The notes: a model not told the origin generated them from the sequence alone. A stretch of 64,000 bases of DNA from Bog-473 sp963779735 (GCA_963779735.1 CAVZZJ010000006.1:496001-560000), one strand, 5' to 3'. Counted from the first letter of the stretch, positions 26,041 through 34,609 are shown. Made by a program: numbers and translations.

Positions 26041-26756
26041 CTCCCCAATGTGGTCAGTGCCACTCCGGCGTGGACCAGGAGGAGGTCGCCCACCTCCACG
26101 GACTCCACCAGGGTGACGTCGACGGTCTCGGTGCCGCCGTTCATCACCACGGCAGCCGTGCCGTCGGCGTGCACGTCCCGCACCTCCGCGACGCGCCCCT
26201 CGTCCGAGCAGGTGATGCAGGCCTCGCCCGTGCACTCGGGCTCCGGGAGGAGGAGTCCGGGATGTTCGAACACCACCTGCGTCAGCTCCCATAACAGGTG
26301 GTAGAGGAGCACCAGCTCCCCCGAGCGCGCGCTCAGGGCGGGGTCGGCGCCCTCGAGCCACACGGTGTGCTCCGCCAGCCCGCCCGACGGCCGTGGCCCC
26401 GCTCCGAGCCAGACCCTCGTGAGCCCCCAGGCCTCGGTCCGGCGCAACAGGTCGGCCGTTTCCCGGTCATGGGCCGAGCCCACGGCCAGGAGGACGTCAC
26501 CGGGACGGGCCAACAGCCGCAGGGTGGAGGTGACGTCCACCCCCTCGACGTTGACCGCGGGCAGCGCCTTCTTGCCGACGATGACCGGGTGGACGAACTC
26601 CACGGCGACGTGACGGCCGTGCGACGGCCACTCCCGGGAGACGCACCACATCGTCGCACCGGCCGCGAACCGTCGTGCCAGTGCCAGGGCGGCCGCGGCC
26701 AGGTCGTCGGCCGCACCGTGGTGCACGGGCGCGGGGGGAGTCCCTAGGACGTTCAT
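26037..26756 (-). CDS. SIS-like domain fused to a C-terminal HypC-like domain
   Basis: A 239-aa two-domain protein. Residues about 15-150 look like a SIS sugar-phosphate-binding fold (FVHPVIVGKKALPAVN, LLAVGSAHDRETADLLRRTEAWG). Residues about 175-239 are HypC-like: CITCSDEGRVAEV, then VEVGDLLLVHAGVAL. HypC chaperones the Fe(CN)2CO group with HypD and normally begins Met-Cys, whose thiol is essential; here the HypC part is internal, so the Cys context differs. A normal HypC is also present at 30460. Overlaps hypF and the next SIS gene by 4 bp each. Confidence 0.85.
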   Translation of the reverse strand: MNVLGTPPAPVHHGAADDLAAAALALARRFAAGATMWCVSREWPSHGRHVAVEFVHPVIVGKKALPAVNVEGVDVTSTLRLLARPGDVLLAVGSAHDRETADLLRRTEAWGLTRVWLGAGPRPSGGLAEHTVWLEGADPALSARSGELVLLYHLLWELTQVVFEHPGLLLPEPECTGEACITCSDEGRVAEVRDVHADGTAAVVMNGGTETVDVTLVESVEVGDLLLVHAGVALTTLGR

Positions 26757-29080
26757 CGCGCTAACCCGCGGTTCGGGTCGGACCGGGACGCCACGGCAGC
26801 CTGTCCCAGCGCGAGGCCAGCGTCGTTCGGCGGGACCAGCCGATGGGTCAGCACGCGGTGGCCGCGAGCGGTCAGCTCCCTGCGGGCCAGGCGAAGGAGC
26901 AGCACGTTCTGGAAGACCCCTCCGCTCAGTGCGATGCTGTGGGCACCCGTCTCCTGGCGCAACCGGTCCGCAGCGTCGCCGATCATCCGGGCTACCGCCA
27001 CGTGGAAGCCCGCAGCGATGGGCCCCATCGGGCAGCCACCCCGCAGGTCATCGGTCAACGCCGCCAGGACTGGCGCAGCGTCGATCTGCGTCCCCTGTAG
27101 GGTGAATCGGTAGGCGCGCGCCGCCGCCACGTGCCCAGCAGCCAGCCACTCGAGCTCCATGGCGGCCTGAGCCTCATAGGCGGCGATCTGGCGGATCCCG
27201 AGCAGCGAGCTCACCGCGTCAAAGAGCCGTCCCATGCTCGAGGTCGGAATGCACTGGACACCTCGTTCGAGCTGACGCCGCAGCACGGCGAGCTCGCTCA
27301 CCGGGGCATGGCGAACCGGAGGGAGACCACTCTCCCATTCGATCCCTGACGCCCAGAGGTGCGCCAACGCCGTGCGGTACGGCTTGCGGATGGCGGCGTC
27401 CCCCCCCGGCAGGGGGATGTAGCGCAGATGGGCCCGGCGTTCGAACCCCTCGTAGCGCGCCAGGAGGACCTCGCCCCCCCAGATGGCACCGTCGGTCCCG
27501 TACCCGGTGCCGTCGAAGGCGAAGCCGATCACCCGCTCGCCGGCCGTAACCCCATGCTCGGCCATGACGGCGGCGATGTGAGCGTGATGGTGCTGGACCA
27601 ACTCCACCGGCTGTTCCGAGTGCTCGTCCGCCCACCGTCGCGTCTGATAGCCGGGATGCCGGTCGGCGGCGAGCTTCCGGGGGTCGATCTGGTACATGTC
27701 GGTGAACTGCCCGGCCGATCGTTCGAACGCGGCCAGCGTCTCCACGCTGCCCATGTCGCCGACGTGCTGGCTCATGAAGGCGTCGTGCCCCGATGCGAGG
27801 CAGAAGGTGTTCTTGAGCTCGCCCCCCATGGCCAGGATCGGATCGAGCGGGAAGGGAAGCCGGACCGGGAGTGGAGCGTACCCGCGGGATCGTCGGATCG
27901 GCAGCTCCTCACCGTCGTCGACGCGCACCACCGAGTCGTCGCACGGCACGTGAATGGGGCGGTCGTGGGCCAACCACGCGTCGGCAATGTGGCTCAGCCG
28001 ACTGCGGGCGTCGGCGTCCTGGTAGGCGATGGGCTCGTCGGTCAGGTTGCCGCTGGTCATCACGAGCAAGCGGGGCGGACGAGCATCTGACCCCGGCACC
28101 TGGTGGAACAGGAGGTGGTGCAGCGGGGTGTAGGGGAGCAGCAGCCCGATCTGGGGGTTACGGGGCGCCACCTGCTCGGCCAGCGGACCCCCCGAGCGCC
28201 GGTCCACCAGCACGATCGGCCGTTGCGGGCCGCTCAGGAGCGACGCTTCGCAGGGGCCGACATGGGCCAGGGCGTGCGCCGTCGGCAGGTCGGCCACCAT
28301 CACGGCGAGCGGCTTGTCGGCCCGCCTCTTGCGTTGGCGCAGGATCTCGATCGCGCCGGCCGAGGTGGCGTCGCAGGCCAGGTGATAGCCGCCCAGACCC
28401 TTGACGGCGACGATGCCGCCCCGGGCGAGTGCCTCCTGGGTGGCAACGATGGCGCTATCGGTCCCCTCGGCGATCCCGGCCGGGCCTTCGAACCAGATCC
28501 TCGGGCCACAACGGGCGCAGGCCACCGGTTGCGCGTGAAATCGGCGGTCGGTCGGGTCGTGGTACTCGCTGCTACAGGCGGCGCACAGCTCGAACGTGCC
28601 CATGGTCGTGTTGGGCCGGTCGTAGGGGAGTCGGAGGGTGATCGTAAAGCGGGGACCGCAGTTCGTGCAGTTGATGAAGGGGTAGCGGAAACGGCGATTC
28701 TCGGGGTCGAACAGCTCGGCCAGACAGTCGTCGCACACGGCGACGTCGGGAGAGACGAACGTCCGCACGGCACTCTGCGAACGGCTCTCGACGATCATGA
28801 AGCCGCGCTCGTGGCGGATCTCGACGTGCTCGCTCTCGACCCCGAAGATCCTCGCCAGGGGCGGGGCGTCGGCCGTGAGCTGGGACATGAAGGCATCGAT
28901 TCTCCCCGCATCGCCCTCGACCTCGACGAAGACACCCTCCGAGTCGTTGCCGACGTGCCCGGCCAACCCGAGATCGGTCGCCAATCGATGCACGAAGGGA
29001 CGGAAGCCGACGCCCTGGACCACCCCGATCACCCGGATCCGGTAGCGCACGACGCGGTCCGCTGCGGCCAGGGAGGTCAC
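26753..29080 (-). CDS. hypF: carbamoyltransferase HypF
   Basis: A 775-aa HypF of full length. It makes carbamoyl-AMP from carbamoyl phosphate and transfers carbamate to HypE. Order: acylphosphatase domain (IRVIGVVQGVGFRPFVHR, about 15-95), two zinc-finger pairs (CDDCLAEL, CTNCG, CAAC, CARCG, about 115-195), YrdC-like domain (about 205-390) and a Kae1-like domain with HHAHIAAVMAEHG, FDGTGYGTDGAIWGGE and LSGGVFQNVLLL. The GTG start overlaps the hypD stop by 4 bp (GTGA). Confidence 0.97.
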   Translation of the reverse strand: MTSLAAADRVVRYRIRVIGVVQGVGFRPFVHRLATDLGLAGHVGNDSEGVFVEVEGDAGRIDAFMSQLTADAPPLARIFGVESEHVEIRHERGFMIVESRSQSAVRTFVSPDVAVCDDCLAELFDPENRRFRYPFINCTNCGPRFTITLRLPYDRPNTTMGTFELCAACSSEYHDPTDRRFHAQPVACARCGPRIWFEGPAGIAEGTDSAIVATQEALARGGIVAVKGLGGYHLACDATSAGAIEILRQRKRRADKPLAVMVADLPTAHALAHVGPCEASLLSGPQRPIVLVDRRSGGPLAEQVAPRNPQIGLLLPYTPLHHLLFHQVPGSDARPPRLLVMTSGNLTDEPIAYQDADARSRLSHIADAWLAHDRPIHVPCDDSVVRVDDGEELPIRRSRGYAPLPVRLPFPLDPILAMGGELKNTFCLASGHDAFMSQHVGDMGSVETLAAFERSAGQFTDMYQIDPRKLAADRHPGYQTRRWADEHSEQPVELVQHHHAHIAAVMAEHGVTAGERVIGFAFDGTGYGTDGAIWGGEVLLARYEGFERRAHLRYIPLPGGDAAIRKPYRTALAHLWASGIEWESGLPPVRHAPVSELAVLRRQLERGVQCIPTSSMGRLFDAVSSLLGIRQIAAYEAQAAMELEWLAAGHVAAARAYRFTLQGTQIDAAPVLAALTDDLRGGCPMGPIAAGFHVAVARMIGDAADRLRQETGAHSIALSGGVFQNVLLLRLARRELTARGHRVLTHRLVPPNDAGLALGQAAVASRSDPNRGLAR

Positions 29081-30216
29081 GCGCTGAGCCCGCCCCCCCG
29101 CCCAAGGGTGACGGCGGCCTCACGGTGCATCCGCCCGAAGTTGTAGTAGGCGGCACACGCGCCCTCGGAGGAGACCATGCAGGTCCCGATCGGAGTTTCG
29201 GGCGTGCACGCGGTGCCGAAGACCTTGCACTCCCACGGCTTTATGACACCCTTCAGCACCTCTCCACACTGGCAGGCCTTGGGGTCGGCCACTCGGACCC
29301 CCGGGATCTCGTAGAGCCGCTCGGCGTCGAACGCCCCGAACTCGGGTCGCAGCTTGAGCCCACTCTGTGAGATGAAGCCCAGCCCCCGCCATTCGAAGTG
29401 GGGTCGCAGCTCGAAGACCTCGTTCAGCACGGCGAGGGCCCGCGGGTTGCCTTCCTCGTGGACGACCCGCGCGTACTGGTTCTCCACCTCGCAGCGGCCC
29501 TCTCGCAGCTGCATGAGCAGCATGGAGATCGCCTGGAGGATGTCGAGTGGCTCGAACCCCGCCGTCACGAGGGGCAGCCCGTACTGGGCGGGGACGAAAC
29601 GGTAGGGGCGTTGCCCGACCACCGTCGAGACGTGGCCCGGGCCGAGAAAACCGTCGAGTCGCAGGTCGGGCGAGTCCAGGATGGCCCGCAAGGGCGGGAC
29701 GATCGTGACGTGATTGGAGAACACGCTGAAGTTGGTGACGCCCTTGGACCTGGCCTGCAACAAGGTCAGCGCGGTGGAGGGCGCCGTCGTCTCGAACCCG
29801 ACAGCAAAGAAGACGACCTGACGCGCCGGGTTCTCCATCGCCGCCTTCAGCGCGTCCAGGGGGGAGTAGACGAACCGGACGTCGGCTCCTTCTGCCTTGG
29901 CTTTGAGCAGGTTCCCCTTGCTGCCCGGAACCCGCATCATGTCGCCGAACGACGTGAAGATGACCCCGGGCGTCCGGGCGACGGCTATGGCGTCGTCCAC
30001 CCGTCCCATGGGTATCACGCACACGGGGCACCCGGGACCGTGCACCAACTCGACCGAGCCCGGGAGGACGTGCTCAATGCCGTGGCGGTAGATGGTGTGG
30101 GTGTGGCCCCCGCACACCTCCATGAACTTGAACGTGTCGTCTCCGGCCAGGGACGCGATGTGCGCCACCAGCGCCCTCGCCGTCGTCGGGTCACGGTACT
30201 CGTCGACGAACCGCAC
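29077..30216 (-). CDS. hypD: hydrogenase maturation protein HypD
   Basis: A 379-aa [4Fe-4S] scaffold that assembles Fe(CN)2CO with HypC. The conserved EVCGGHTHTIYRHGI and HGPGCPVCVIP carry the redox-active Cys residues, and the C-terminal cluster Cys lie in ACQCGEVLKG, ECKVFG and GTCMVSSEGAC. GTG start at 30216, 8 bp after the small upstream gene. Length and motifs are standard. Confidence 0.97.
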   Translation of the reverse strand: MRFVDEYRDPTTARALVAHIASLAGDDTFKFMEVCGGHTHTIYRHGIEHVLPGSVELVHGPGCPVCVIPMGRVDDAIAVARTPGVIFTSFGDMMRVPGSKGNLLKAKAEGADVRFVYSPLDALKAAMENPARQVVFFAVGFETTAPSTALTLLQARSKGVTNFSVFSNHVTIVPPLRAILDSPDLRLDGFLGPGHVSTVVGQRPYRFVPAQYGLPLVTAGFEPLDILQAISMLLMQLREGRCEVENQYARVVHEEGNPRALAVLNEVFELRPHFEWRGLGFISQSGLKLRPEFGAFDAERLYEIPGVRVADPKACQCGEVLKGVIKPWECKVFGTACTPETPIGTCMVSSEGACAAYYNFGRMHREAAVTLGRGGGLSA

Positions 30217-30224
30217 GGGGATCC

Positions 30225-30458
30225 CTACGCCACCCGGCGCAACTTCGCGTCCGGATCGGCGATACCGAGCACGCCGGCCAGGAGCTCGCCCCGCCGGCTC
30301 AACAGGTCACGGGCGATGGTGACTCCACCCGAGATCAGGTCTCTCACCTCTTCGGACGCGACGATGGTCCTCCAGGCCTCTTCGAGCTCGGGCCAGGCGT
30401 CGGCTCCGGCCTGGCTTCCCAGCGCATACCCGACGATGACTCCTATCACCACTCCCAT
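30225..30458 (-). CDS. small membrane protein (GYxxGxxAG N-terminus) in the hydrogenase operon
   Basis: A 77-aa protein with a very good AAGGAGGATGAG before the ATG. The hydrophobic start VVIGVIVGYALGSQAG is a Gly-patterned membrane helix, then ASEEVRDLISGGVTIARDLLSRRGELLAGVLG forms an amphipathic region. It is a paralogue of the 88-aa protein near acsA (19983-20249). Between hypC and hypD it must be co-transcribed. It could tether the soluble hydrogenase or its maturases to the membrane; this is an inference. Confidence 0.75.
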   Translation of the reverse strand: MGVVIGVIVGYALGSQAGADAWPELEEAWRTIVASEEVRDLISGGVTIARDLLSRRGELLAGVLGIADPDAKLRRVA

Positions 30459-30459
30459 C

Positions 30460-30753
30460 TCATCCTCCTTGTGTGCTCTCGCTGGCAATCTTCGATGACC
30501 AGAAAGCTTCGAGCTCCTCGTCGTAGGCCCGACCCATGAGTTGGAGGGACGCCAGCGCCAGTGCCGCCTCGTCCTCGTCGATCTTCGACATGGCGAAGCC
30601 GACATGGATGAGCACCCAATCGCCCGGCTTGAGGTCCTCGTCCTCCAGCAGGCCGATATTGATGATTCGGCTCACGCCGGAGACATCCACCCGAGCCAGA
30701 TGCTCGTGAATGTCGGAGAGCTCCTGCAGCTGTCCCGGTATACCTAGGCACAT
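30460..30753 (-). CDS. hypC: hydrogenase assembly chaperone HypC
   Basis: A 97-aa HypC/HupF-family chaperone. It begins MCLGIPGQL, giving the essential Cys2, and has the barrel motif LKPGDWVLIHVGFAMSKIDEDEA near 40-62. It shuttles the Fe(CN)2CO moiety from HypD to the large subunit. The tail is about 15 aa longer than minimal HypC. GAGAGGAGCG precedes the ATG. It coexists with the SIS-HypC fusion at 26037. Confidence 0.95.
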   Translation of the reverse strand: MCLGIPGQLQELSDIHEHLARVDVSGVSRIINIGLLEDEDLKPGDWVLIHVGFAMSKIDEDEAALALASLQLMGRAYDEELEAFWSSKIASESTQGG

Positions 30754-30768
30754 CGTGGAACGCTCCTC

Positions 30769-31281
30769 TCACTCTCGCACGGCGAAGATCTCGACCCGGA
30801 CGTCCACTACCGGTTCGACCTTCAACATCAACATACGCGGTGGATCCATCCCGTAGTCACGAATGTCGAAACTGGACCTTCCCTCCAGCTGAAGCGTCTG
30901 GTCGTCCACGCTACCTATCTTCATCAGGTCCTCGTGGTGCCGGGAAACCCCGCGGAACGTGATGTCGCCGCCGACCCGATACCGTTCATCGTCGTCCGAC
31001 TTCTCTATCGTGTCCAGCACCCCGGCGATGGTCGGGAACCGGCGTGCGTCAATGCGCTTGTGGAGCTCCCTGTCCTCCATGCGGTTTCCCGACCTGAGTC
31101 GATCGACCGAAAGCGACAGCTTCCCCGCCATCGGCGCCGCCAGGTCGACCTGTCCGTCGGGGGACAGCGCAAGGTCGACGAAGCCCTCGAGGCCATCGGT
31201 GCTCGAGTGGATGGGGTGCACGTTCGAGCGAGCATCGATCCACACCTGAGACCGTTCGGGCGCGATCAGGTACCGGGCCAC
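30769..31281 (-). CDS. YceI-like lipocalin-fold protein
   Basis: A 170-aa YceI-family beta-barrel. Family structures hold polyisoprenoid or long amphiphilic ligands. Diagnostic stretches are RIDARRFPTIAGVLDTI (about 79-95), ITFRGVSRHHEDLM and SSFDIRDYGMDPPRMLML. There is no signal peptide, so it is cytoplasmic like the hydrogenase. It is closely related to the YceI half of the PadR fusion at 38189-39271. Quinone or isoprenoid binding in support of H2 oxidation is an attractive but unproven role. Confidence 0.88.
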   Translation of the reverse strand: MARYLIAPERSQVWIDARSNVHPIHSSTDGLEGFVDLALSPDGQVDLAAPMAGKLSLSVDRLRSGNRMEDRELHKRIDARRFPTIAGVLDTIEKSDDDERYRVGGDITFRGVSRHHEDLMKIGSVDDQTLQLEGRSSFDIRDYGMDPPRMLMLKVEPVVDVRVEIFAVRE

Positions 31282-31344
31282 TTGCCTAGGTCTTCCTCAC
31301 CACGACGCGCGGCCCGGTGTCGGCTGGGGCGACGTCCATCTATC

Positions 31345-31448
31345 TACATCTCTCTCATCTTGAGGTATCGGGCGATGTCGGGGAGGGACTTGATCACCAG
31401 CCCGGCTACGGCTGCGAGCAGAACGGAGGCGATGAAGCGACGGATCAT
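31345..31448 (-). pseudogene. 34-aa small membrane protein gene with a 1-bp deletion
   Basis: ATG at 31448 overlaps the protease stop (ATGA). The product starts MIRRFIASVLLAAVAGLVIKSLP, a single membrane helix. After a CCC run the frame turns to SPDTSR and stops; with one more C it would read SLPDIARYLKMREM, matching the tail of the 33-aa protein at 19901-20002. The actual in-frame product is 30 aa (stop at 31356-31358). Either a real truncation or an assembly indel. Confidence 0.7.
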
Positions 31449-31951
31449 GGGTGAACCCCCTTCTCGGTGGGTGCGAGTAGTTCGGATACGAGCTGGCAGC
31501 ACATCTGTGCTGCGTCATCGACGGCCGCGGCCACGGAGGGGGACAGCCCCATGCCGTCCTGCAGATTGGCGGGCTGGCAACCGATGATGAAGATCTTCTC
31601 GAGCGATCCACCCAGGTGGCGCAGGGTCCCGAGCACCACGTCGGGGTTCATGGTGTGGGCGTCCACCACCTCGAGCACGTCGTCTCCGTTGGTCGTCGCG
31701 TCGTCCAGCTCGGGCACCATGATGGCCAGGGTCCCCGGGGGCTCTCCCATGGGGAGGGCGTCAATGATGACCAGCCCGTCGTACCCTCCCAGCAGCTCGT
31801 AGGCTAAATGCACCCCGCGGATACCGAAGTCCTCGACCCGGACTCCGGAGGGGAGCACCCGCTCGGAGAGACGGTTGGCTACCTCCACGCCGAACGCGTC
31901 GTCGCTCTGAAAGACGTTGCCGATCCCGGCCACCAACACGCCGCTGCTCAT
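31445..31951 (-). CDS. hydrogenase maturation endopeptidase (HyaD/HupD-like)
   Basis: A 168-aa protease of the HyaD/HybD family that removes the C-terminal tail of the large subunit after nickel insertion. The N-terminal VLVAGIGNVFQSDDAFGVEV carries the first Ni-sensing acidic residue (family motif GxGNxxxxDDGxG, here Ala for Gly), and IIDALPMGEPPGTL and the DAHTMNPD His region hold the others. Overlaps its neighbours by 4 bp on both sides. Its substrate is HhyL at 35185-36975. Confidence 0.93.
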   Translation of the reverse strand: MSSGVLVAGIGNVFQSDDAFGVEVANRLSERVLPSGVRVEDFGIRGVHLAYELLGGYDGLVIIDALPMGEPPGTLAIMVPELDDATTNGDDVLEVVDAHTMNPDVVLGTLRHLGGSLEKIFIIGCQPANLQDGMGLSPSVAAAVDDAAQMCCQLVSELLAPTEKGVHP

Positions 31952-33345
31952 GGGTCGTGCCCCCGTCTTGTCGATGGCTCCACCTCGTCGGGGTGGAAGA
32001 ACAGGTACCGGCCCTGCCACGCCAGCTCTTCGGTGGCGGGATCGTCGTCGATCGTGACCGCAACGTGCCGCTCTCCGTCGACGTCGGTGAACACTCCGGC
32101 CACGGTGGCGTTCAAGCCGGCGAGGAAGATGTCCTGCGCGTCGGCCCGGTGCGACGGCTTCAGCCGGACGGTGCTGCCCTTGGTGATCTCGACGCCGCCG
32201 ATCCAGACGGTCTCGGTCCAGGGATCGAACGAGGCGTCGGCCTCGGGGTCCCACCAGGGCACGGCGGATAAATGGTCGGACGAGGCGGCCCCCACCGGGA
32301 GCCCGAGCGGTCGCATCTGCCCGTGCAGCCTGCCCAACGTCTCGGCCGACATCTCGTCACACCGATCGACGATGGCGGCGGCACGGGGGTCGGTTCCGCG
32401 AGCCTCGGACTTCTCCTCGTCGGTCAAGGTCATCACCCGCAGGGCGAGGATCTCGTCGATCTCCAGGGAGTCGTACAGGTCCCCCGGGCTCTGTGGGGCC
32501 ACCTCGGGGTGGTCGTACAGGATGATGGGAGAGGACAGCACCACGTCGTCCTCGCCGATGAGCACCGGGTGGGCACCGTCGCTATGGCAGGAGGCCGCTG
32601 CCCGGGCGGCGCGGTCGGGGGGGTCGAGCAGCGACACGAAGCTGCCCTCGTCGACGGCCAGCATGGTGTGCACCGCGATGAGGCTGTGCCCGATGGCGTC
32701 GTCACGGTGCCGTCCGAGGGCCGTCACTGCCGTCGTGTTCTCCACGGCCACGGCGACCTTGAGGTAGGGCAGTGCGGCATCGGGTCGGCCGACGGCGATC
32801 CGCACCAGCCCGGTCACCGGCTCCCGGTGCCGCACGAAGCGTCCGGCGACCCTGCCATCGGCGCCACGGACCAGCTCGGACTCCGCTCCACCGGGAAAGG
32901 AGAACTCCTCGACACGCTCGGACCCCTCCAGAGCCTGCAAGGCCAGAGGGGCGACGTCGACGACCTGATCGATGGCCTCATCCCAGTCGGCGTGAAGCAC
33001 GCCGTCGACCTCCAGAAGCTCCGTGGGTGCGAACGCGCTGGCCTCCCCTGATGCGCTCCCGTCCTCGGCCGTCCCCTCGACCCCTCGGTGCTGTGCCTGC
33101 AGACAGCGGATTCGCACGCAGAGCATGGGGGAACCGCCCGGGTCGACCAGACATTCGGTGCGCATCGACCAGCGCTCGGACCCGTCCGCTTCGCTGAAGC
33201 TCCGCGGGGTGAGCACGCCCCACTGGAACCTCGCTTGGTTCTTGCGCGACGAGGCACGGTAGGGGTAAAGGACGTACCCCTCGTAGAGCACCGCGTCGGC
33301 CACGGCGCGAGCGGTCTCGAAGCGGTCGGCGGTCCGGGTGCTCAC
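31948..33345 (-). CDS. conserved protein of unknown function in the hydrogenase operon
   Basis: A 465-aa soluble protein I do not recognise as a named family. It starts with RAVADAVLYEGYVLYPYRASSRKNQARFQWGVLTPRSF; near the middle is HSLIAVHTMLAVDEGSFVSLLDPPD, and near the end VRLKPSHRADAQDIFLAGLNATVAGVFTDVDGERHVAVTIDDDP. No membrane segment or cofactor motif is evident. Proteins like it accompany group 1h hydrogenases in actinobacteria as I recall, so a hydrogenase-specific assembly or electron-transfer role is likely. It is coupled by ATGA overlaps to DUF6084 and the protease. Confidence 0.75.
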   Translation of the reverse strand: MSTRTADRFETARAVADAVLYEGYVLYPYRASSRKNQARFQWGVLTPRSFSEADGSERWSMRTECLVDPGGSPMLCVRIRCLQAQHRGVEGTAEDGSASGEASAFAPTELLEVDGVLHADWDEAIDQVVDVAPLALQALEGSERVEEFSFPGGAESELVRGADGRVAGRFVRHREPVTGLVRIAVGRPDAALPYLKVAVAVENTTAVTALGRHRDDAIGHSLIAVHTMLAVDEGSFVSLLDPPDRAARAAASCHSDGAHPVLIGEDDVVLSSPIILYDHPEVAPQSPGDLYDSLEIDEILALRVMTLTDEEKSEARGTDPRAAAIVDRCDEMSAETLGRLHGQMRPLGLPVGAASSDHLSAVPWWDPEADASFDPWTETVWIGGVEITKGSTVRLKPSHRADAQDIFLAGLNATVAGVFTDVDGERHVAVTIDDDPATEELAWQGRYLFFHPDEVEPSTRRGHDP

Positions 33346-33983
33346 GGCCCGTCCCGGCCCGCTTCCTTCAGCAGGTGCTCGAGCGCCTGGTCCCAGGTGG
33401 GCAGGCCCCGGTGGGCCCGGAAGCGCTGCAGGTCGTCGAGCGTGTCACGCCGGACGCGGATCCAGGCGCTGTTGGGGTAGTACAGGTCCATCATGGAGCG
33501 CCAGACGGCTACGGGCATCTTGTGAGAGGCTTCGAGCGACCACGAGAGGGGCTCGGCCGAGAAGCCCGACTCGCCGTGCGAGAAGACCGTGCCGGAGAAC
33601 AGCAAGAGCAGCGGAATGTCCCCGTCGACCAGTGCGTGGAGGTACTTGGCGGCAGCGACGTCGAAGTCGTAGGTGCACTCCACGGGAAGGTCGAATTCGC
33701 TGACGCCATCGAATCCCCCGATGGTGGTCGAGACGTGGGTCCAGAGGAACGGCCGGAGGGTGTCGCCCCACTGCGGCGTCTCGCCGAATAGCTCGTAGAG
33801 GTGCAGCTCCTCGTCGGTGGCGTAGCGGCGGCGCTGGGGCTCAATCCGGATCTGGCAGCGCAACGCCAGGGCGTGGACGCCGACACCGTCGGCCTCCCGG
33901 ACCCTCAGGCGCAACACGATGGTGGGCACTGCGGCGTGGGGCTCGGATCTGGAGCTCACCACCTCGAACGACAGAGCGGTCAT
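33342..33983 (-). CDS. DUF6084-like protein
   Basis: A 213-aa beta-rich protein matching, from memory, the DUF6084 family found with actinobacterial hydrogenases. Features: FEVVSSRSEPHAAVPTIVLRLRV at the start, LYELFGETPQWGDTLRPFLWTHV in the middle and SWSLEASHKMPVAVWRSMMDLYYPNSAWIRV near the end. I chose the ATG at 33983, which overlaps the DUF5947 stop by 4 bp. Function unknown; operon position implies a role in hydrogenase assembly or electron output. Confidence 0.75.
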   Translation of the reverse strand: MTALSFEVVSSRSEPHAAVPTIVLRLRVREADGVGVHALALRCQIRIEPQRRRYATDEELHLYELFGETPQWGDTLRPFLWTHVSTTIGGFDGVSEFDLPVECTYDFDVAAAKYLHALVDGDIPLLLLFSGTVFSHGESGFSAEPLSWSLEASHKMPVAVWRSMMDLYYPNSAWIRVRRDTLDDLQRFRAHRGLPTWDQALEHLLKEAGRDGP

Positions 33984-34609
33984 CGCGCCCTCGCCTTGAC
34001 GTCGTCGAAGAACTCGTCGAGCCTGGCGTGGGCCTCGGCTCCGCCGTCGAAGCCGCGCCACAGGCGACGCAGGTGGCCGACCAGTTCGTAACAGGCGTCG
34101 ATGGGCACGATGTAGCACTCCGTTCCCGCTCCTGTTTCACCGGACCTGGAGCGGACGAGGAACGCTTCCACGTCGGGTTGGAGGGTGCCGAGCTGGGGAT
34201 TGGCGGCCGTCACCTCGGCCCAGGTGTCCAGGGCCAGCTCGGACTCGGTGGCTCCGGCCGGGCCGGGGTAGAAGGCCGCGACCCGTCCCAGCGTGGAATT
34301 GATGAAGAAGAACGCCACGCTGACCGGTATCTGCAGGTTGTCCCACTGCTCGGGAGAGAGCTCGAAGTCCGGGAAGGCCAAGAAGCGGTCGGGGACCGAT
34401 CTGAAGTGGGTGCCGCCGGCGCCTTGCGAGCTGAAGAGGAGATAGCAGCCCCGGCAGGCGCACATGAGCGTGCGCCCCTGCAGGTCGACGAGGTGCCCGT
34501 GGTCGTCGGAGATGGGCTCGGCGCACAGCTCACAGACTTCCCCCGACAGCGGCAGCTCGCGAGGCTGGCTCTCCCGGATCCGCTGCAGCACGGCCAGCGG
34601 GTCGGTCAT
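33980..34609 (-). CDS. DUF5947-like protein with a zinc-ribbon-like Cys cluster
   Basis: A 209-aa protein matching, from memory, DUF5947. EVCELCAEPISDDHGHLVDL followed by LMCACRGCYLLF (about 24-60) gives four to five Cys and a His that could bind Zn or an Fe-S cluster. TLGRVAAFYPGPAGATES follows, then a helical C-terminus. ATG at 34609 overlaps the NifU-like stop by 4 bp. Placement beside a NifU-like protein raises the possibility of a redox or cluster-transfer role. Confidence 0.75.
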   Translation of the reverse strand: MTDPLAVLQRIRESQPRELPLSGEVCELCAEPISDDHGHLVDLQGRTLMCACRGCYLLFSSQGAGGTHFRSVPDRFLAFPDFELSPEQWDNLQIPVSVAFFFINSTLGRVAAFYPGPAGATESELALDTWAEVTAANPQLGTLQPDVEAFLVRSRSGETGAGTECYIVPIDACYELVGHLRRLWRGFDGGAEAHARLDEFFDDVKARAR

